A DNA stretch of 55,716 nt from an uncultured Lachnospiraceae bacterium (GTDB lineage Bacteria; Bacillota; Clostridia; Lachnospirales; Lachnospiraceae), in the NCBI GenBank assembly GCA_947363565.1, contig CANAPP010000018.1:1-55716 (forward strand), given 5' to 3'. The notes under the pieces are model-generated. The model made no database searches. It worked only from the letters and a program-made list of their open reading frames with translations, and was not told the origin of the DNA. Position numbers and translations under genes: made by a program. Positions 15,468-23,912 of this stretch are shown here, piece after piece (within the stretch, counting starts at the first letter, position 1; each line of letters opens with the position of its first letter).

Positions 15468-17963
15468 CTAAGCAAACATCGAACTTAAGTAGCTGCTCTG
15501 GTTGTTCATCTGGGAAATCAATGTCTCCAGCGAAGTAAACTGGGAGATATAACGGTCTGTCTCTGTCTCCAGCCTATTCTGCAGGCGATCAATATATTCA
15601 CCGATACTGTCTATCCTCTTTTGGAAACTGTTCGACAGAACGCTCGTCGGTGCATAAATGGAACCTGCCCGCTCAACAAGTATACCTTTAGTTGCCCCTG
15701 TCATAGAGCCATATTTATCCATCACACTCTTCATCTTCACCATCAAGCCGCCCTGTACCGAATTACCATTCTCATCCGTAGATGCTGCTTTTGTAAATGC
15801 ATTCCGAACTGCCTCCGGATCCTTCTGCAGAGCAGTCCTGAACTTTGTTTCATCAAAAACAAGCTTTCCATTATCGCTGTAATTAGTGGAAACTGTGATT
15901 CCCATACTGGAAAGTTCGGTACTATTCCCCGAGTTGATCATCGTTCTCAAGTTATCCGCCATCATCCGAAGATCCATATCTCCAAAAAGAATTCCCTGCT
16001 TCGCTTTCTCTTCCCATTTTTCTATCTGGCTTTCGCTCATCTCCGCTTTCTGCTCATCTGTCAGCGGATCATACCCATTATTACTGGAATCACGGGCAGG
16101 CTTCGTCTTGACACTTGAGTTGACAAGCTCAAGGATCTCATTGTATGCATCTACCATTCCTTTTACTGCCTCAACTGTCTTGTCGGCATTAACCGTCGCA
16201 TCAAAGGTAATAGCTTCTGCTGTCTTATCCACATCGCCTGTTTCTGTATATCCGAATGCTCCTTTCAGCGTTATATCCAATCCGTCTAGTGTAAAAGTGT
16301 TACTTCCACGGGTAATTTCAACCTCGTCCGCAGACCCTGGATACTTGACACTTAATACCGCATCCTGGCCTTCCTTGTAAGTAGACTGTGGTATACCACC
16401 AATTTTACTGCTGGCTGGATCACCAAATAAATATTTCGCTATATTTTCTGTTTCGTCGTCACCAGCCTCATCAAATTTAATTTCCCCACTTGCTCCTTTA
16501 CCCGTAGCAGTCACAACAAAGCGATCAGACATCTCCTGATAAGCAACAGTTACTCCTATGCCTTCCGTAGAATTAATCTTATCAACAATCTCTTTTACTG
16601 TACTGTCTTTTGTGATGCCTTCTACTTTCTTCCCATTAATTGTAAGATTGTAATTGCCATCTTTATCTGTCTCGAGTTCTTTCAATGCCTCCGAATTTTC
16701 AAAACCCGCATTAGCCAGATTAGCTGACATATTCACGCGGTTAGAAGATCCTGCAAGAATTCCAAATGTTCCGCTGGTACCTACAATACCTGCTCCTGCT
16801 GTAATAGAAAGCGTAGAGGAACTGTCAACTTTGTCATTTCCTGTTTTTCCGGGTTTTATTGTCTTAAAAGAAAGCTGCCCGGTGAAATCTCCGCTGGTAC
16901 CATCCTTTTCAGCCGTAACTTCAATCCTTCCCTTTCCAAACGCTTCATCTAATTTCTTCTGTAAATCTTTCTGTACATCTTCAATCGTATTATCACTCTT
17001 ATAATCATCTAATGTAACCCATTTCGCTTCGCCATTATACTTAAAGCTGATGTTTGATCCACTGAGACGTTCTGCTAGAGTTTTCTCCTCAGTAAGTTTT
17101 GCGTCATTTTTCCCGGTCAGTCCCTTAGCAGTAATGGTCTTCTCCTCATCTGTCAAATCACTGAAATTCTGATCCTCCTTAAGGAAGCCCAAATCCTGCA
17201 GAATATTACCCGTACCGCCGTTAAGCTGCACAGTATTACCATGAGCTTTGCTTTCATCAACGGAAAACTTAACCTTATCGCCATCCAGCTCAACCTTTAC
17301 AATATCGCTCATTTTCTGCGCACTTGTTCCACTTCCAATCTCTATCTTCTCAAGTGCTTTATTAATCGCATCTATAGCTTTCGCAGGATCCGTATAATCG
17401 AAATCCTCCGTATCCTCAAGTTTTACTGTGTAATTTTGATTTCCATATTTGAGATAGAACGCATCGCCTACAATCGTGCTGACCGCTGACTTTTCAGAAA
17501 GCTTCCCGCCTTCCCCAAGTTTCATCGCCTGTGTCTGCAACGCACGGGCAGATACCGTACCAGTTGTCAAACTCGCATTTGACGCAAGCTGTTTCACTCT
17601 TGCAATAGACATATTCTCAGCCGAAGCAGCCGTCCCTGTCACGGAAACATATTTGCTGTTCTCACCGACTGCCGTAACCTGATTCCTCGAAAACAAATTG
17701 GATGACATCAGGTTATTAGGCGACGAGAAAGATGTGTAGTTATTAGTAAAATTGTATATTTTACTTGTAATATCCCTCATCGCTGTCTGCTGCCACTCAA
17801 GCTTCGTCTGCTGCTGCTTCTGCTTTGCGATCTTCGCGCGGGTACCTGATGTCATCTGTTCGATCAGGGTATCACGGTCAAGCCCGCTGGCAAGTCCGCC
17901 GTATCCTCTGATCTGTGATGAAAGACTGCTGTAAGAACTATTAGTACCTGAAACTGATGCCAT
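15468..17963 (-). CDS. fliD: Filament cap protein FliD
   Basis: An 831-residue FliD. The N-terminus contains GGLASGLDRDTLIEQM, the FliD signature, and the C-terminus ends in a coiled coil with the final SYLSSMFA. The middle (about 190-560) is enlarged and variable, as in many Clostridia. FliD pentamers cap the filament and can mediate adhesion. The start at 17963 has AAGGAGTG upstream; the longer frame begins within the leader. Confidence 0.95.
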   Translation of the reverse strand: MASVSGTNSSYSSLSSQIRGYGGLASGLDRDTLIEQMTSGTRAKIAKQKQQQTKLEWQQTAMRDITSKIYNFTNNYTSFSSPNNLMSSNLFSRNQVTAVGENSKYVSVTGTAASAENMSIARVKQLASNASLTTGTVSARALQTQAMKLGEGGKLSEKSAVSTIVGDAFYLKYGNQNYTVKLEDTEDFDYTDPAKAIDAINKALEKIEIGSGTSAQKMSDIVKVELDGDKVKFSVDESKAHGNTVQLNGGTGNILQDLGFLKEDQNFSDLTDEEKTITAKGLTGKNDAKLTEEKTLAERLSGSNISFKYNGEAKWVTLDDYKSDNTIEDVQKDLQKKLDEAFGKGRIEVTAEKDGTSGDFTGQLSFKTIKPGKTGNDKVDSSSTLSITAGAGIVGTSGTFGILAGSSNRVNMSANLANAGFENSEALKELETDKDGNYNLTINGKKVEGITKDSTVKEIVDKINSTEGIGVTVAYQEMSDRFVVTATGKGASGEIKFDEAGDDETENIAKYLFGDPASSKIGGIPQSTYKEGQDAVLSVKYPGSADEVEITRGSNTFTLDGLDITLKGAFGYTETGDVDKTAEAITFDATVNADKTVEAVKGMVDAYNEILELVNSSVKTKPARDSSNNGYDPLTDEQKAEMSESQIEKWEEKAKQGILFGDMDLRMMADNLRTMINSGNSTELSSMGITVSTNYSDNGKLVFDETKFRTALQKDPEAVRNAFTKAASTDENGNSVQGGLMVKMKSVMDKYGSMTGATKGILVERAGSIYAPTSVLSNSFQKRIDSIGEYIDRLQNRLETETDRYISQFTSLETLISQMNNQSSYLSSMFA

Positions 17964-18004
17964 AGTATCACTCCTTTTTATCGAATCCAATTTAAATATC
18001 TATC

Positions 18005-18030
18005 GTTTCTTTCAATGCTTTGAAACAAAC
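18005..18030 (-). promoter_or_regulatory. Stem-loop in the fliD leader
   Basis: GTTTGTTTCAA and TTGAAAGAAAC pair with one mismatch around AGCA. It lies between the sigma-28-like promoter and the fliD ribosome site, where it could affect stability or translation. The loop has no GGA, so it is not an obvious CsrA site. Confidence 0.5.
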
Positions 18031-18053
18031 CTTATTCCAACTGTCTAAATTGA

Positions 18054-18079
18054 ATATCGGCATAAAATATAATAAATTA
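18054..18079 (-). promoter_or_regulatory. Sigma-28 type promoter of fliD
   Basis: Minus strand: TAAT (18076-18079), 14-bp spacer, GCCGATAT (18054-18061), the exact -10 consensus. It lies in the gap between the ComFB gene and fliD. Confidence 0.85.
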
Positions 18080-18098
18080 ATTCTTTTATTCCCAGAAA

Positions 18099-18935
18099 TT
18101 AATCCCTGCCATGATGCGGATGCTCTTTCACCTTCGTGCACGCTTTCGTGATCTCTACGGTAATGGCTCCTGAATACCGCTGTGAATAGAAATTCATCAA
18201 AGGCGTAGCCGCGTTCTTGCTCACAACTACATACTTTGCAGGCAGGCTGGTCAGCGCAAGCGCTGTAATATCCGCCTTGCACCGTGAACATGTACACGTT
18301 GCAAACTGCTTCATATACATATCAATCCTCTCACGGACCAACGTCTCCATAACATTCAGGAATACATATTCTTTTTCTGCCTGCGTCTTCTGTGCTCCCT
18401 CACCGGCTGCCTTAAGCGCTTCTTCCTCCGCAGCCTTAAGCGCCTCCTCTTCGGCTCGCTTTAACTCCTCTTCCTCGGCTGCCTTCTTCGCTTCTGCGGC
18501 TCTTCTCTCTTCTTCGGCCGCTTCCTTTTCTTCCTCGGCTTTAAGCGCTTCCTCCTCCGCAGCCAGTCTGGCTTCTTCCGCCTTCCTTGCCTCTTCCTCG
18601 GCCGCCATCCGCTCTTCTTCCTCGATAATCTTAAGCGCCTCTTCCTCGGCTGCCTTAAGCGCCTCCTCTTCCTCAGCATCGTCAAAGATCATTCCCGCTT
18701 CCGGTATGCTGATCTCTTCTGCTTCAAGTTCTTCCTCAAGAAGATGCTTCACCGTATCGGCAATCACTTCGTCCTCGTCCTGCTTTGCAACTACCTGCAC
18801 ATTAGAGCCTGCCACTGTCCCGGACATGTCCTCATTAGCAGCCGCCTTTTCCTTATTTTCTACAGCGCCTGTATCCTCGCTCTTTCCTGCCAAAAGCCCA
18901 AGTACATGGTCTGTCTTATTCGTCTTTCTTGCCAT
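18099..18935 (-). CDS. ComFB-domain protein with acidic coiled coil
   Basis: A 278-residue protein in three parts. Residues 1-85 are polar and probably disordered. Residues 88-180 are an Ala/Glu/Lys run (AEEEALKAAEEE type) predicting a long single helix or coiled coil. Residues 190-270 match the ComFB family: VMETLVRERIDMYMKQF, then Cys214, Cys216, Cys219 and Cys266, a probable metal site. ComFB-family proteins in cyanobacteria and Bacillus have been reported as cyclic-dinucleotide receptors. The start at 18935 was chosen because AGGAGG sits eight bases upstream; it overlaps parA by 20 bases. It is the last gene of the cheV-led group. Confidence 0.82.
   Translation of the reverse strand: MARKTNKTDHVLGLLAGKSEDTGAVENKEKAAANEDMSGTVAGSNVQVVAKQDEDEVIADTVKHLLEEELEAEEISIPEAGMIFDDAEEEEALKAAEEEALKIIEEEERMAAEEEARKAEEARLAAEEEALKAEEEKEAAEEERRAAEAKKAAEEEELKRAEEEALKAAEEEALKAAGEGAQKTQAEKEYVFLNVMETLVRERIDMYMKQFATCTCSRCKADITALALTSLPAKYVVVSKNAATPLMNFYSQRYSGAITVEITKACTKVKEHPHHGRD
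18396..18674 (-). repeat. Degenerate repeats coding the Ala/Glu helix
   Basis: Short imperfect repeats of the type GAGGAAGAGGCGCTTAAGGC encode residues 88-180 of the ComFB protein. The opposite strand shows a long Ser/Ala-rich frame that is only a shadow of this composition. Confidence 0.8.
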
Positions 18936-19707
18936 TTTCTTCATCCTCCTTCACCATCCGCAGAATCTCTTCAATAAACTCCCCGTAATCTTTTGCCGGA
19001 GCCGATCTTGATGAATACTCAAAGATATTCATCCCATGGGCAGGCGCTTCCGCCGCCGCCACTCCGCTGCGTATTACCGTGCTGAATACCTTCGTATTGA
19101 GCTGTGCCGCCACAGTTCCCGCCATCTCAAGTACGTCTCTGGAGAGCTTACGTCTCTTTTCATATTTCGTAAGGATAATCCCCATGATCTTAAGCTCTGG
19201 ATTAACCGACTGGCGGACCGTCTCATAAGTTTCCTTAAGCTGCACGAGGCCGACCAGGCTCAGGATCTCGGCGGACATAGGGATCGCCAGATAATTCGCA
19301 GCGCTGTATCCGTTGAGTGTCAGGATATTAAATGCAGGCGGCGTATCAATAATAATAAAGTCGTACAGCTTCTCCACCGGTTCTAAGAGCTTTTTCAAAA
19401 GCAGCTCCCTGTTCGCACTTTTGAGGGTAGCTTCCGCACTGCTCAAAAGTATGTTGGACTGGATAATGTCAATGTCACTGATGCGATGGATAATCTCATA
19501 GATCGTGGCATCCCCTTTAAGCCCTTCATAGATTGTCGGGCCCTTATCAATATCCACTCCCAGGCTAAAGCCCAGATTCCCCTGAGGATCCATGTCCACA
19601 GCCAGTACCTTATATCCCTTTCTTGCCAGGCCGGCCGCTAGAGCGGCAGATGTGGTCGTCTTGCCGACTCCGCCTTTCTGGTTTGTCAATACGATTGTAT
19701 GTGCCAC
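18916..19707 (-). CDS. ParA-family partition ATPase
   Basis: A 263-residue ParA with the deviant Walker A KGGVGKTTT at 11-19, VDMDPQGN and FIIIDTPPA. It lacks the FlhF-activating N-terminal motif expected in FlhG and shows no MinD-type C-terminal amphipathic helix by eye, so it belongs with Soj/ParA or the ParC/PpfA proteins that place chemoreceptor arrays. I prefer a GTG start at 19707 (MAHTIVLTNQKGG) because GGAGGAAAG lies upstream and the protein then has the usual ParA length; an ATG lies five codons earlier. No ParB-type gene is present. Confidence 0.88.
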   Translation of the reverse strand: MAHTIVLTNQKGGVGKTTTSAALAAGLARKGYKVLAVDMDPQGNLGFSLGVDIDKGPTIYEGLKGDATIYEIIHRISDIDIIQSNILLSSAEATLKSANRELLLKKLLEPVEKLYDFIIIDTPPAFNILTLNGYSAANYLAIPMSAEILSLVGLVQLKETYETVRQSVNPELKIMGIILTKYEKRRKLSRDVLEMAGTVAAQLNTKVFSTVIRSGVAAAEAPAHGMNIFEYSSRSAPAKDYGEFIEEILRMVKEDEENGKKDE

Positions 19708-19729
19708 TTTTCTTTCCTCCATCTATGAC

Positions 19730-19766
19730 ATAAGCTGACAGGGACACGTCGCCTTTGTCAGCTTAT
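19730..19766. repeat. 11-bp perfect inverted repeat before parA
   Basis: ATAAGCTGACA (19730-19740) and TGTCAGCTTAT (19756-19766) flank a 15-base loop, between the EAL/HDOD stop and the parA ribosome site. There is no U-tract after it on either strand, so it is not a normal terminator. It may be an operator, an mRNA control hairpin, or a processing site. Confidence 0.85.
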
Positions 19767-19781
19767 CCAAGTTATATCAAT

Positions 19782-21062
19782 TTATAACGCTTCAGTTTCT
19801 GGTTGCTTTGCCCCCTGCGGCGCATCTATCTGTGTCATCAGGCTGTTCCAGATTCCGTTGACCTCTTCCGCACAATCTACATAAATCTGCGCGAGTCCTT
19901 CGCTGGAAATGCCAAGCGCTTCCGCACAGCTCTTACTTGCTTTCCAGTCCGCCTTCTCATAGGCGATCACCAGCTTCTGCAGGGTTCCGGCCATTCCGGT
20001 TCCCTCAAGCAGTGCCTCCTTGATCTCGTCTGCAACCGGAATCTCCTCAAGCAGCTCCGACAGCGGAGCATCTACCATATAATCCAGTGTCGAGAACATT
20101 CCCATCATATATGCATCATTGGAAGAAATACCGCATGCCGGCGCTCTCTTCGCAAGCTCTGATGCCAGCTTCGCACGCAGGAAGGAAATCTTTAATATCT
20201 CTTCTGAACCCTCATTCTTATCTTTATCAAAGCTGAGCATATATACCCAATGCCTGAGCTGTCCGATTCCGAGCGTGATCAATGCCTGGCGGATCGACGC
20301 AGTTCTCGTGCGGAGCGCAAAATACGCAGAATTGACAAGACGCAGCAGCGCGTAGGTAAGACCGGCATCACGGCTGATGATCTCTTCTACCTCTACAAAA
20401 TCCGGTTCATCCTTCGATACCGCTATCACCAGCTGGAAGAAGTTCCCCTGCATATACTCTACCTTATCCACCTTGGATACCATAGTATTCGCTATATAGT
20501 TTCCCTCGAGATAATCAATATTCAGCTCCATAGCCGCATCATAAAGTTCACGGGAATTGACTTCCGTGGCAATACACTGCCTTCCAAAGCCCTTCGCCAT
20601 CTCGATAATGTTCTGCACTGTCCGCTGTTTCTGGGTATTCCCCACATACCCGGACATATCGATCCGGACATATGCCGCATGGTCCAGCATACTGAAATAC
20701 TTCGGCGAAAACTGGAAATCATTGATCGCGAACCGATATCCCGCCTCACAATATTTTTTAATCAGCGGCATCGCCAGAGGATGTATGATCACCGTGTCCT
20801 CAATCTGGATGATAACCTTATCTTTCCCAAACATCTTCGGAGTATTCCGAAGAAGCAAAGACGGCGTAAATGTCACGAACATCAGCCCGTCGTTGATAAT
20901 CTTGGCGCTGTTAGCCACCAGAAAATCGGAAATAGTATCAGCGGCAGACGCTTCGCTGCTGTTGTACATACTGTCCTTTCCGCCCTGAAAGACCAACTCG
21001 TAACCGATGATCTTTCCTGTCTGTTTTTCTTTAATCGCCTGTCTTACTACACATCTATCCAT
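19782..21062 (-). CDS. Degenerate EAL plus HDOD signalling protein
   Basis: A 426-residue protein. Residues 1-200 form an EAL-like domain in which the catalytic EAL is YELVF (21-25) and the later metal and base motifs (for example DFQFS, EVNSREL) differ from active enzymes, so it is probably not a phosphodiesterase. Residues about 200-400 are an HDOD domain with VNSAYFALRT and the usual helical pattern. It is of the YuxH/CdgJ type. Members regulate motility in other bacteria without cleaving c-di-GMP. The ATG overlaps the cheV stop (TAATG), with AGGTGGG upstream. Confidence 0.88.
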   Translation of the reverse strand: MDRCVVRQAIKEKQTGKIIGYELVFQGGKDSMYNSSEASAADTISDFLVANSAKIINDGLMFVTFTPSLLLRNTPKMFGKDKVIIQIEDTVIIHPLAMPLIKKYCEAGYRFAINDFQFSPKYFSMLDHAAYVRIDMSGYVGNTQKQRTVQNIIEMAKGFGRQCIATEVNSRELYDAAMELNIDYLEGNYIANTMVSKVDKVEYMQGNFFQLVIAVSKDEPDFVEVEEIISRDAGLTYALLRLVNSAYFALRTRTASIRQALITLGIGQLRHWVYMLSFDKDKNEGSEEILKISFLRAKLASELAKRAPACGISSNDAYMMGMFSTLDYMVDAPLSELLEEIPVADEIKEALLEGTGMAGTLQKLVIAYEKADWKASKSCAEALGISSEGLAQIYVDCAEEVNGIWNSLMTQIDAPQGAKQPETEAL

Positions 21063-21982
21063 TACGCATCCCACCTAGTCAGCAATTCGTCCATAACAGT
21101 TACAAGATGGCCAATCTCCGGCTTTGAAAGCTGTTCGTCCGCTCCGATTTCCTTTCCTTTTATCTGCATCTCAGGGCTGATCAGCGATGAGAAGATAATC
21201 AACGGAATCTGCTTTAAATTGACATCCGACTTCACAAGCTTTGTGAGCCTGTGGCCGTCCATCTTCGGCATCTCGATATCCGTGATAATGAGCGCTGCCT
21301 GCTCACGCATCTCATCCGGTTCACAGTCTTTGATCGCATGCAGGTAATTCCATGCTTCCTGTCCGTTGTTGAACTGTACAAGATTCACGTAACCTGCCTG
21401 ACGAAGCGCTTTCTCGATCAGCTTCGCCAAAAGGATCGAGTCTTCTACACATATAATTCTTGAATAGTTCTTCTGACGCTGTCCCAGGGCATCTATCTCA
21501 CCGATCTGGATACTTGTCTCCGGAGCGATCTCCGCCACGATCTTTTCAAAGTCCAGTATGGTGACCAGTTCTCCGCCGCACTGGGCGATTCCTGTAGCAA
21601 CGCCTTCCTCCCCCTTATTCAGCGTCTTATCCGGCTTCTGGATATCATTCCAGGAAATCCTCTGGATACCCACAACCGACTGTACGCGGAATGCGATATT
21701 CATCTTATTAAAATTCGTAATAACAAATAAATCTCTTGCCTGTTTTTCCGTCTTCTGGCCAGTCAGATAAAACGGAAGATCGACTACCGTAAGCATCGTA
21801 TCACGCGGTTTAAAAATCCCTTCCACCGATGAGTGGGCATGCGGCATCGGCTTTACTTTATCCGACATCATAATCTCCTTTACCTTTGCCACATTAATAC
21901 CATATAATTCGCCGTAAATCATGAATTCCATGATCTCTATCTCATTCGTTCCAGATTCCAAAAGTATCTCTGTATTCGCCAT
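21062..21982 (-). CDS. cheV: Chemotaxis coupling protein CheV
   Basis: A 306-residue CheV: a CheW-like domain (about 15-160) that links receptors to CheA, and a receiver domain (about 175-300) with phosphoacceptor Asp in ITDIEMPKMDG and the conserved Lys in LSKPE. Phosphorylation of CheV aids adaptation. It is the first gene after a sigma-28-like promoter. Confidence 0.95.
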   Translation of the reverse strand: MANTEILLESGTNEIEIMEFMIYGELYGINVAKVKEIMMSDKVKPMPHAHSSVEGIFKPRDTMLTVVDLPFYLTGQKTEKQARDLFVITNFNKMNIAFRVQSVVGIQRISWNDIQKPDKTLNKGEEGVATGIAQCGGELVTILDFEKIVAEIAPETSIQIGEIDALGQRQKNYSRIICVEDSILLAKLIEKALRQAGYVNLVQFNNGQEAWNYLHAIKDCEPDEMREQAALIITDIEMPKMDGHRLTKLVKSDVNLKQIPLIIFSSLISPEMQIKGKEIGADEQLSKPEIGHLVTVMDELLTRWDA

Positions 21983-22021
21983 AATATGCCATCCCTTCTC
22001 TTATATATGTTTCTATATCTA

Positions 22022-22047
22022 ATATCGGCAGAAAAGCCCTATTTCTA
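22022..22047 (-). promoter_or_regulatory. Sigma-28 type promoter of cheV group
   Basis: Minus strand: TAGA (22044-22047), 14-bp spacer, GCCGATAT (22022-22029). It sits between cheD and cheV and separates the cheV-EAL/HDOD-parA-comFB group from the large operon. Confidence 0.8.
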
Positions 22048-22060
22048 AGCCGCAGAAGCT

Positions 22061-22543
22061 TTAAAGAGTGATTTCGGAACGGCCTGCGGTACGGATCTTT
22101 ACACTTCCGTCCGCCGCGTCAATGAGCATTGTCCTTGCGTAGTTAAGACCTACATCCTTCTTCAGAATTCTGATCTGCTCCGCACTCATAATTGCTTCTA
22201 CACTTCTGATGTTTCTCTCCCCAATATTACCTATTCCACCGGCGCCCTTCATATCAAACATCTTGGCGCCGCCTGCGATCTTACATTGATAGCGTCTCTT
22301 GACTCCGCCAAAAGCCGCCATCTTCCGTAACATCTCCTGAATTCCCGTATCTGCGAACTTAAAGACATTCATGTCGGACATGCTGCCAACCTCCGGCAGC
22401 ATAATATGAAGCAGCGCAGCAAGCTTAATTGCCGGGTCATACAGGCTGATACCAATACAAGAGCCAAGCGCATAAGTAATGAGCACTCCCTCTCTTCTTG
22501 CAATCTTCATATCTGCTATTCCAACTTTTATTTCTTTATTCAT
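22061..22543 (-). CDS. cheD: Receptor deamidase CheD
   Basis: A 160-residue CheD with YALGSCIGISLYD, holding the catalytic Cys, and LLHIMLP with the catalytic His. CheD deamidates glutamines in chemoreceptors and binds CheC. It overlaps cheC by eight bases and is the last gene of the flgB operon. Confidence 0.95.
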   Translation of the reverse strand: MNKEIKVGIADMKIARREGVLITYALGSCIGISLYDPAIKLAALLHIMLPEVGSMSDMNVFKFADTGIQEMLRKMAAFGGVKRRYQCKIAGGAKMFDMKGAGGIGNIGERNIRSVEAIMSAEQIRILKKDVGLNYARTMLIDAADGSVKIRTAGRSEITL

Positions 22544-23162
22544 ACGGAGTCACCAGCCTATCCATCAGATAATTTAAAGACTGAATGTCAGGAAGCAGCA
22601 GCAGGTTGCTGTCTACATTCCTTCCGCCGATGATACATTTACCTGTGATCATCATCAGCTTATCAGACACATATCCGAATTCTGCCATCGGGACAGTCAT
22701 AATCCCGCCAAGCATATTCACCGCAAAGGCCGGTACAGATAAAGAAATTTCCATATCAGCCAGTTTTGACAGAGAAAGTATGTATGAGGAAATAATGATA
22801 TTCCCTACTTCGGTCGCCGCTGAAACTTCCATTTCACCCATTTGTTCATATCCATCGATGCTCTCCTGAAGGACGCATCCCAAGACTTCATTGATGAAGT
22901 CCATCTTCATAAGGAACAGCATAACGCCGCTGACATCGCCGGTCATCTGTACCAGTACTCCTGATACCATATCCTCCGGGTGTCCCAATGCGGCAACTGC
23001 CTCATTATACCCAAGTATCTCCACGTTCGGAACAGTCATCTCGACGCTGATCTTCAGAAGGCTCGACAGCGCTGTAGCTGCATTGCCTGTTCCGATACTG
23101 CCGATTTCCCGCATCATATCTTTCGCGGTATCGTCCATGTCTTCGTAACGTGTAATTCTCAT
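22536..23162 (-). CDS. cheC: CheY-P phosphatase CheC
   Basis: A 208-residue CheC with two active-site helices, EIGSIGTGNAATALS (Glu19, Asn27) and EVGNIIISSYILS, both keeping the Glu-x2-Asn type pattern. It removes phosphate from CheY and is stimulated by CheD, encoded next to it. Confidence 0.93.
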   Translation of the reverse strand: MRITRYEDMDDTAKDMMREIGSIGTGNAATALSSLLKISVEMTVPNVEILGYNEAVAALGHPEDMVSGVLVQMTGDVSGVMLFLMKMDFINEVLGCVLQESIDGYEQMGEMEVSAATEVGNIIISSYILSLSKLADMEISLSVPAFAVNMLGGIMTVPMAEFGYVSDKLMMITGKCIIGGRNVDSNLLLLPDIQSLNYLMDRLVTPYE

Positions 23163-23189
23163 CCTGCACCACCTCTCTCTTCCTTCCCG

Positions 23190-23897
23190 CTATGAGCGCA
23201 GACCGTTGATCGTCTGCTCTATTTCATCTGATGTCTGCACCATCTTAAGCGCATATGTATAAGCACGTGAAGCAACAACTGTGTCTGACATCTCCTGAGC
23301 CATGTCTGTATTCGACAGCTCAAGATATCCCTCCATCACATTTGCACCATTTACACGTATGGGATTGCCATTTTTCGGTACCGGGCTGAATTCTGTCGAA
23401 CCAACGGAAAGCATTCCGTTTGTATTGGCAAAGGTAAAGACTCCTGGTTCCCCAGTTAGTTCTCCATTGATATAACGGATTGGATTACCATTCCCGTCAA
23501 GGACATACTTCTGTGCATCGCTAAGCAGATAAAAATACCCGTCATTGTGCAGCGAAACCGAAAAATTACCCGCACGTGTATAGGTAATTTCATTTGTAAC
23601 CTGGTTGCGCAGCATAAAAAAACCTTCCTGATCCGCTATCGCAAAATTATGACCACCTTCTGCTGTTGCAGATACACCGTTCGAAGAAAAATCTGTATTC
23701 GTATGCTGCATACGCACTCCTGTACCTGTTGTAACCCTGTCCTGGCTGTGCATATTATAATACATCAAATCCATGAATACGGAACTTTTTGACTTATATC
23801 CTACTGTATTGACATTCGCAACGTTGTTAGAAATTACACTTAATTTATCCTGCTCTGTTATCATGCCTCTGGCACCTGAATAAAATGAAGCATTCAT
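23190..23897 (-). CDS. flgG: Flagellar rod protein, FlgG/FlgF family
   Basis: A 235-residue rod protein with the signature NNVANVNTVGYKSKS near the N-terminus and a matching C-terminal helix (TVVASRAYTYALKMVQTSDEIEQTI). It builds the distal rod. Which of the two neighbouring paralogues is FlgG and which FlgF is not certain; they correspond to the FlhO/FlhP pair of Bacillus. Confidence 0.85.
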   Translation of the reverse strand: MNASFYSGARGMITEQDKLSVISNNVANVNTVGYKSKSSVFMDLMYYNMHSQDRVTTGTGVRMQHTNTDFSSNGVSATAEGGHNFAIADQEGFFMLRNQVTNEITYTRAGNFSVSLHNDGYFYLLSDAQKYVLDGNGNPIRYINGELTGEPGVFTFANTNGMLSVGSTEFSPVPKNGNPIRVNGANVMEGYLELSNTDMAQEMSDTVVASRAYTYALKMVQTSDEIEQTINGLRS

Positions 23898-23912
23898 CTG
23901 CTAACCCCCTCC

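Noticed and set aside
18217-19011. A 264-codon plus-strand frame, rich in Ser and Ala
   Set aside because: It is the antisense of the Ala/Glu helix of the ComFB protein; the composition follows from the repeats, and no ribosome site or family motif supports it.
18916-19707. Calling the ParA protein FlhG
   Set aside because: The FlhF-activating N-terminal motif and a MinD-type membrane helix are not seen, and flhF is absent; ParA/Soj class fits better.
20250-21347. A 365-codon plus-strand frame across the EAL/HDOD and cheV genes
   Set aside because: It is antisense to two well-supported genes and has the irregular composition of a shadow frame.
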